A stretch of 64,000 nucleotides of DNA, from contig NC_066323.1 in the NCBI RefSeq assembly GCF_022539315.1, forward strand, positions 13,629,719-13,693,718. Direction: 5' to 3'. A program made the translations under genes and the position numbers. The DNA is from Serinus canaria. Its lineage: Eukaryota > Chordata > Aves > Passeriformes > Fringillidae. Shown one piece after another: positions 63,091 to 64,000 of the stretch. Within the stretch, counting starts at the first letter, position 1, and each line of letters opens with the position of its first letter. The notes beneath the pieces were generated by a model. The model saw only the letters and a program-made list of their open reading frames with translations, ran no database searches and was not told where the DNA came from.

Positions 63091-63611
63091 AATGACACAG
63101 TTACTATTTTTTGCCTTTCAAGCAATTGTGATCTCAATAGAAGTGACAGTAAGAGATGCTCCCACTGAAACTGTGTCTCAGGAGATAGAGCTTTATTGGA
63201 AGAAACTCAATACACTTTTGACACAATGAAAACACCATTAACAGTAACTCAAATATATTCATAAAAGCAGTTTCTTTTCAATAGTGAAACCCTTGGTATT
63301 TACGCTGCTGAAGAACAGAAGGATCTCTGTGGAGCTTTGCAGTGCCACTGTGCTCCCCTCCCCAAAGCCCTGCAGATGCAATGTCACTCTAATGGCACAG
63401 CTATTCTCTTCTCAGAAAGCTTGGTCTCAGTGGAAGTGACACTAAGAGAGAGATGGTCCCACTGAAATTATATCTTTGGGGATAGGAAATTCATGGAATT
63501 GATTTACCTATGGCACAGTGAAAACTCTGGTAAGAGTAACTCAGGCATATTCACAGTACTGGCTACTTTTCAAAATGCAAAATCCTCAGTAGCTGAGACT
63601 TCAAAGGACAG
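63091..63611. repeat. Diverged direct duplication, period about 295 bp
   Basis: Copy A (about 63091-63318) and copy B (about 63391-63611) align in order. AATGACACAG matches AATGGCACAG. GAAGTGACAGTAAGAG (63140) matches GAAGTGACACTAAGAG (63433). CTCCCACTGAAA matches GTCCCACTGAAA. AACAGTAACTCAAATATATTC matches AAGAGTAACTCAGGCATATTC. The offset drifts from 300 to about 293 through small indels. Divergence is high, so the event is old. Neither copy has a convincing open frame. It could be an old tandem duplication or two copies of an unrecognised short repeat. Confidence 0.8.
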
Positions 63612-64000
63612 CAAACACCACAGCTGGAGCAGAGCCTTAGAGCATTTTGCAAAGCTGAGGGCAAACAAACAGATCTCCCATCAGTAAGTCTGTATCATAT
63701 TTTGAAGACAAAGTTGATAAAGTTCCCCAAATTCATAGCAGAACAAAAATTTTCATTCCATGTTTAGTTTCTGTGCCTAAACTCTGTGGCAGAAAAGAAC
63801 TCCTTAAACTGCTTCTAATAAAAGGACAGTGCTTCTTCTCTAACTACAAAAACTGGAGAGGCCAAAGTGACTTTGAAACACAAACCTGCCATATGAGGAA
63901 AAAAAACAACCGACAGTCACCAAATCAGCCATCAAGATCTGTGGCCTTAACCTTCCAAAGAAGACTTGATGCACTTTCACCTGGCAGGCAGGACAAGATG
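63612..64000. other. Unique non-coding stretch at the window edge
   Basis: AT-rich, with a short A-run near 63898-63906. No gene, repeat or splice-like site stands out. Confidence 0.55.

Noticed and set aside
1..64000. tRNA, rRNA or other standard RNA genes
   Set aside because: No T-loop motif of the GGTTCRA type in a cloverleaf context and no rRNA-like segments were seen by eye. A covariance-model scan would be needed to exclude small RNAs fully.

Overview
This window looks like vertebrate nuclear DNA, most likely from a bird and plausibly a songbird. It is AT-rich, and CpG is scarce outside one short patch. No open frame looks like a conserved protein. Repeats are sparse, and the recognisable ones are avian: two 3' ends of CR1 LINEs (about 20.9-21.05 kb and 21.40-21.47 kb) and a truncated endogenous-retrovirus LTR of a type I remember as common in songbirds (42.66-43.03 kb). 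There are no operons, bacterial promoters, CRISPR arrays or prokaryotic mobile elements. I read the window as intergenic sequence or the inside of a very large intron. The longest open frames (up to 200 codons) lie in low-complexity or GC-rich tracts and do not look like proteins.

Layout. 0-19 kb is mostly unique AT-rich sequence with a 45-bp TG microsatellite (6.28 kb), a 22-bp exact tandem duplication (10.12 kb), several GC-richer patches (3.7, 9.0-9.3 and 14.3-14.6 kb) and two canonical G-quadruplex motifs (13.74 and 14.41 kb). 19-27 kb has two stretches with the texture of conserved non-coding DNA (19.05-19.42 and 26.15-27.26 kb), the two CR1 tails, and a T/G-rich tract that forms an inverted repeat with a nearby CAAA tract (23.6-23.8 kb). 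27-42 kb is largely featureless apart from short A-rich tandem repeats and a GC-strong hairpin at 33.02 kb. 42.6-43.3 kb is the most structured part: the LTR fragment stops exactly where a perfect 13-bp foldback begins, and a second palindromic cluster with two mutually exclusive hairpins lies about 170 bp further on. 48.6-48.8 kb is GC-rich with a minus-strand G-quadruplex motif. 54.7-55.07 kb is the only CpG-island-like segment and contains a 14-bp minisatellite. It is the best candidate in the window for a promoter or a non-coding first exon. 56-59 kb has a 22-bp perfect palindrome, further short hairpins and one very strong splice-acceptor-like tract. 60.9-61.9 kb has two short exon-like open segments of unknown identity. 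63.09-63.61 kb is a diverged direct duplication with a period of about 295 bp.

No set of genes working together can be described, and I did not find a new biological system. The observations most worth testing are the LTR/foldback junction, the CpG-island minisatellite, the exon-like segments near 61 kb and the terminal tandem duplication.
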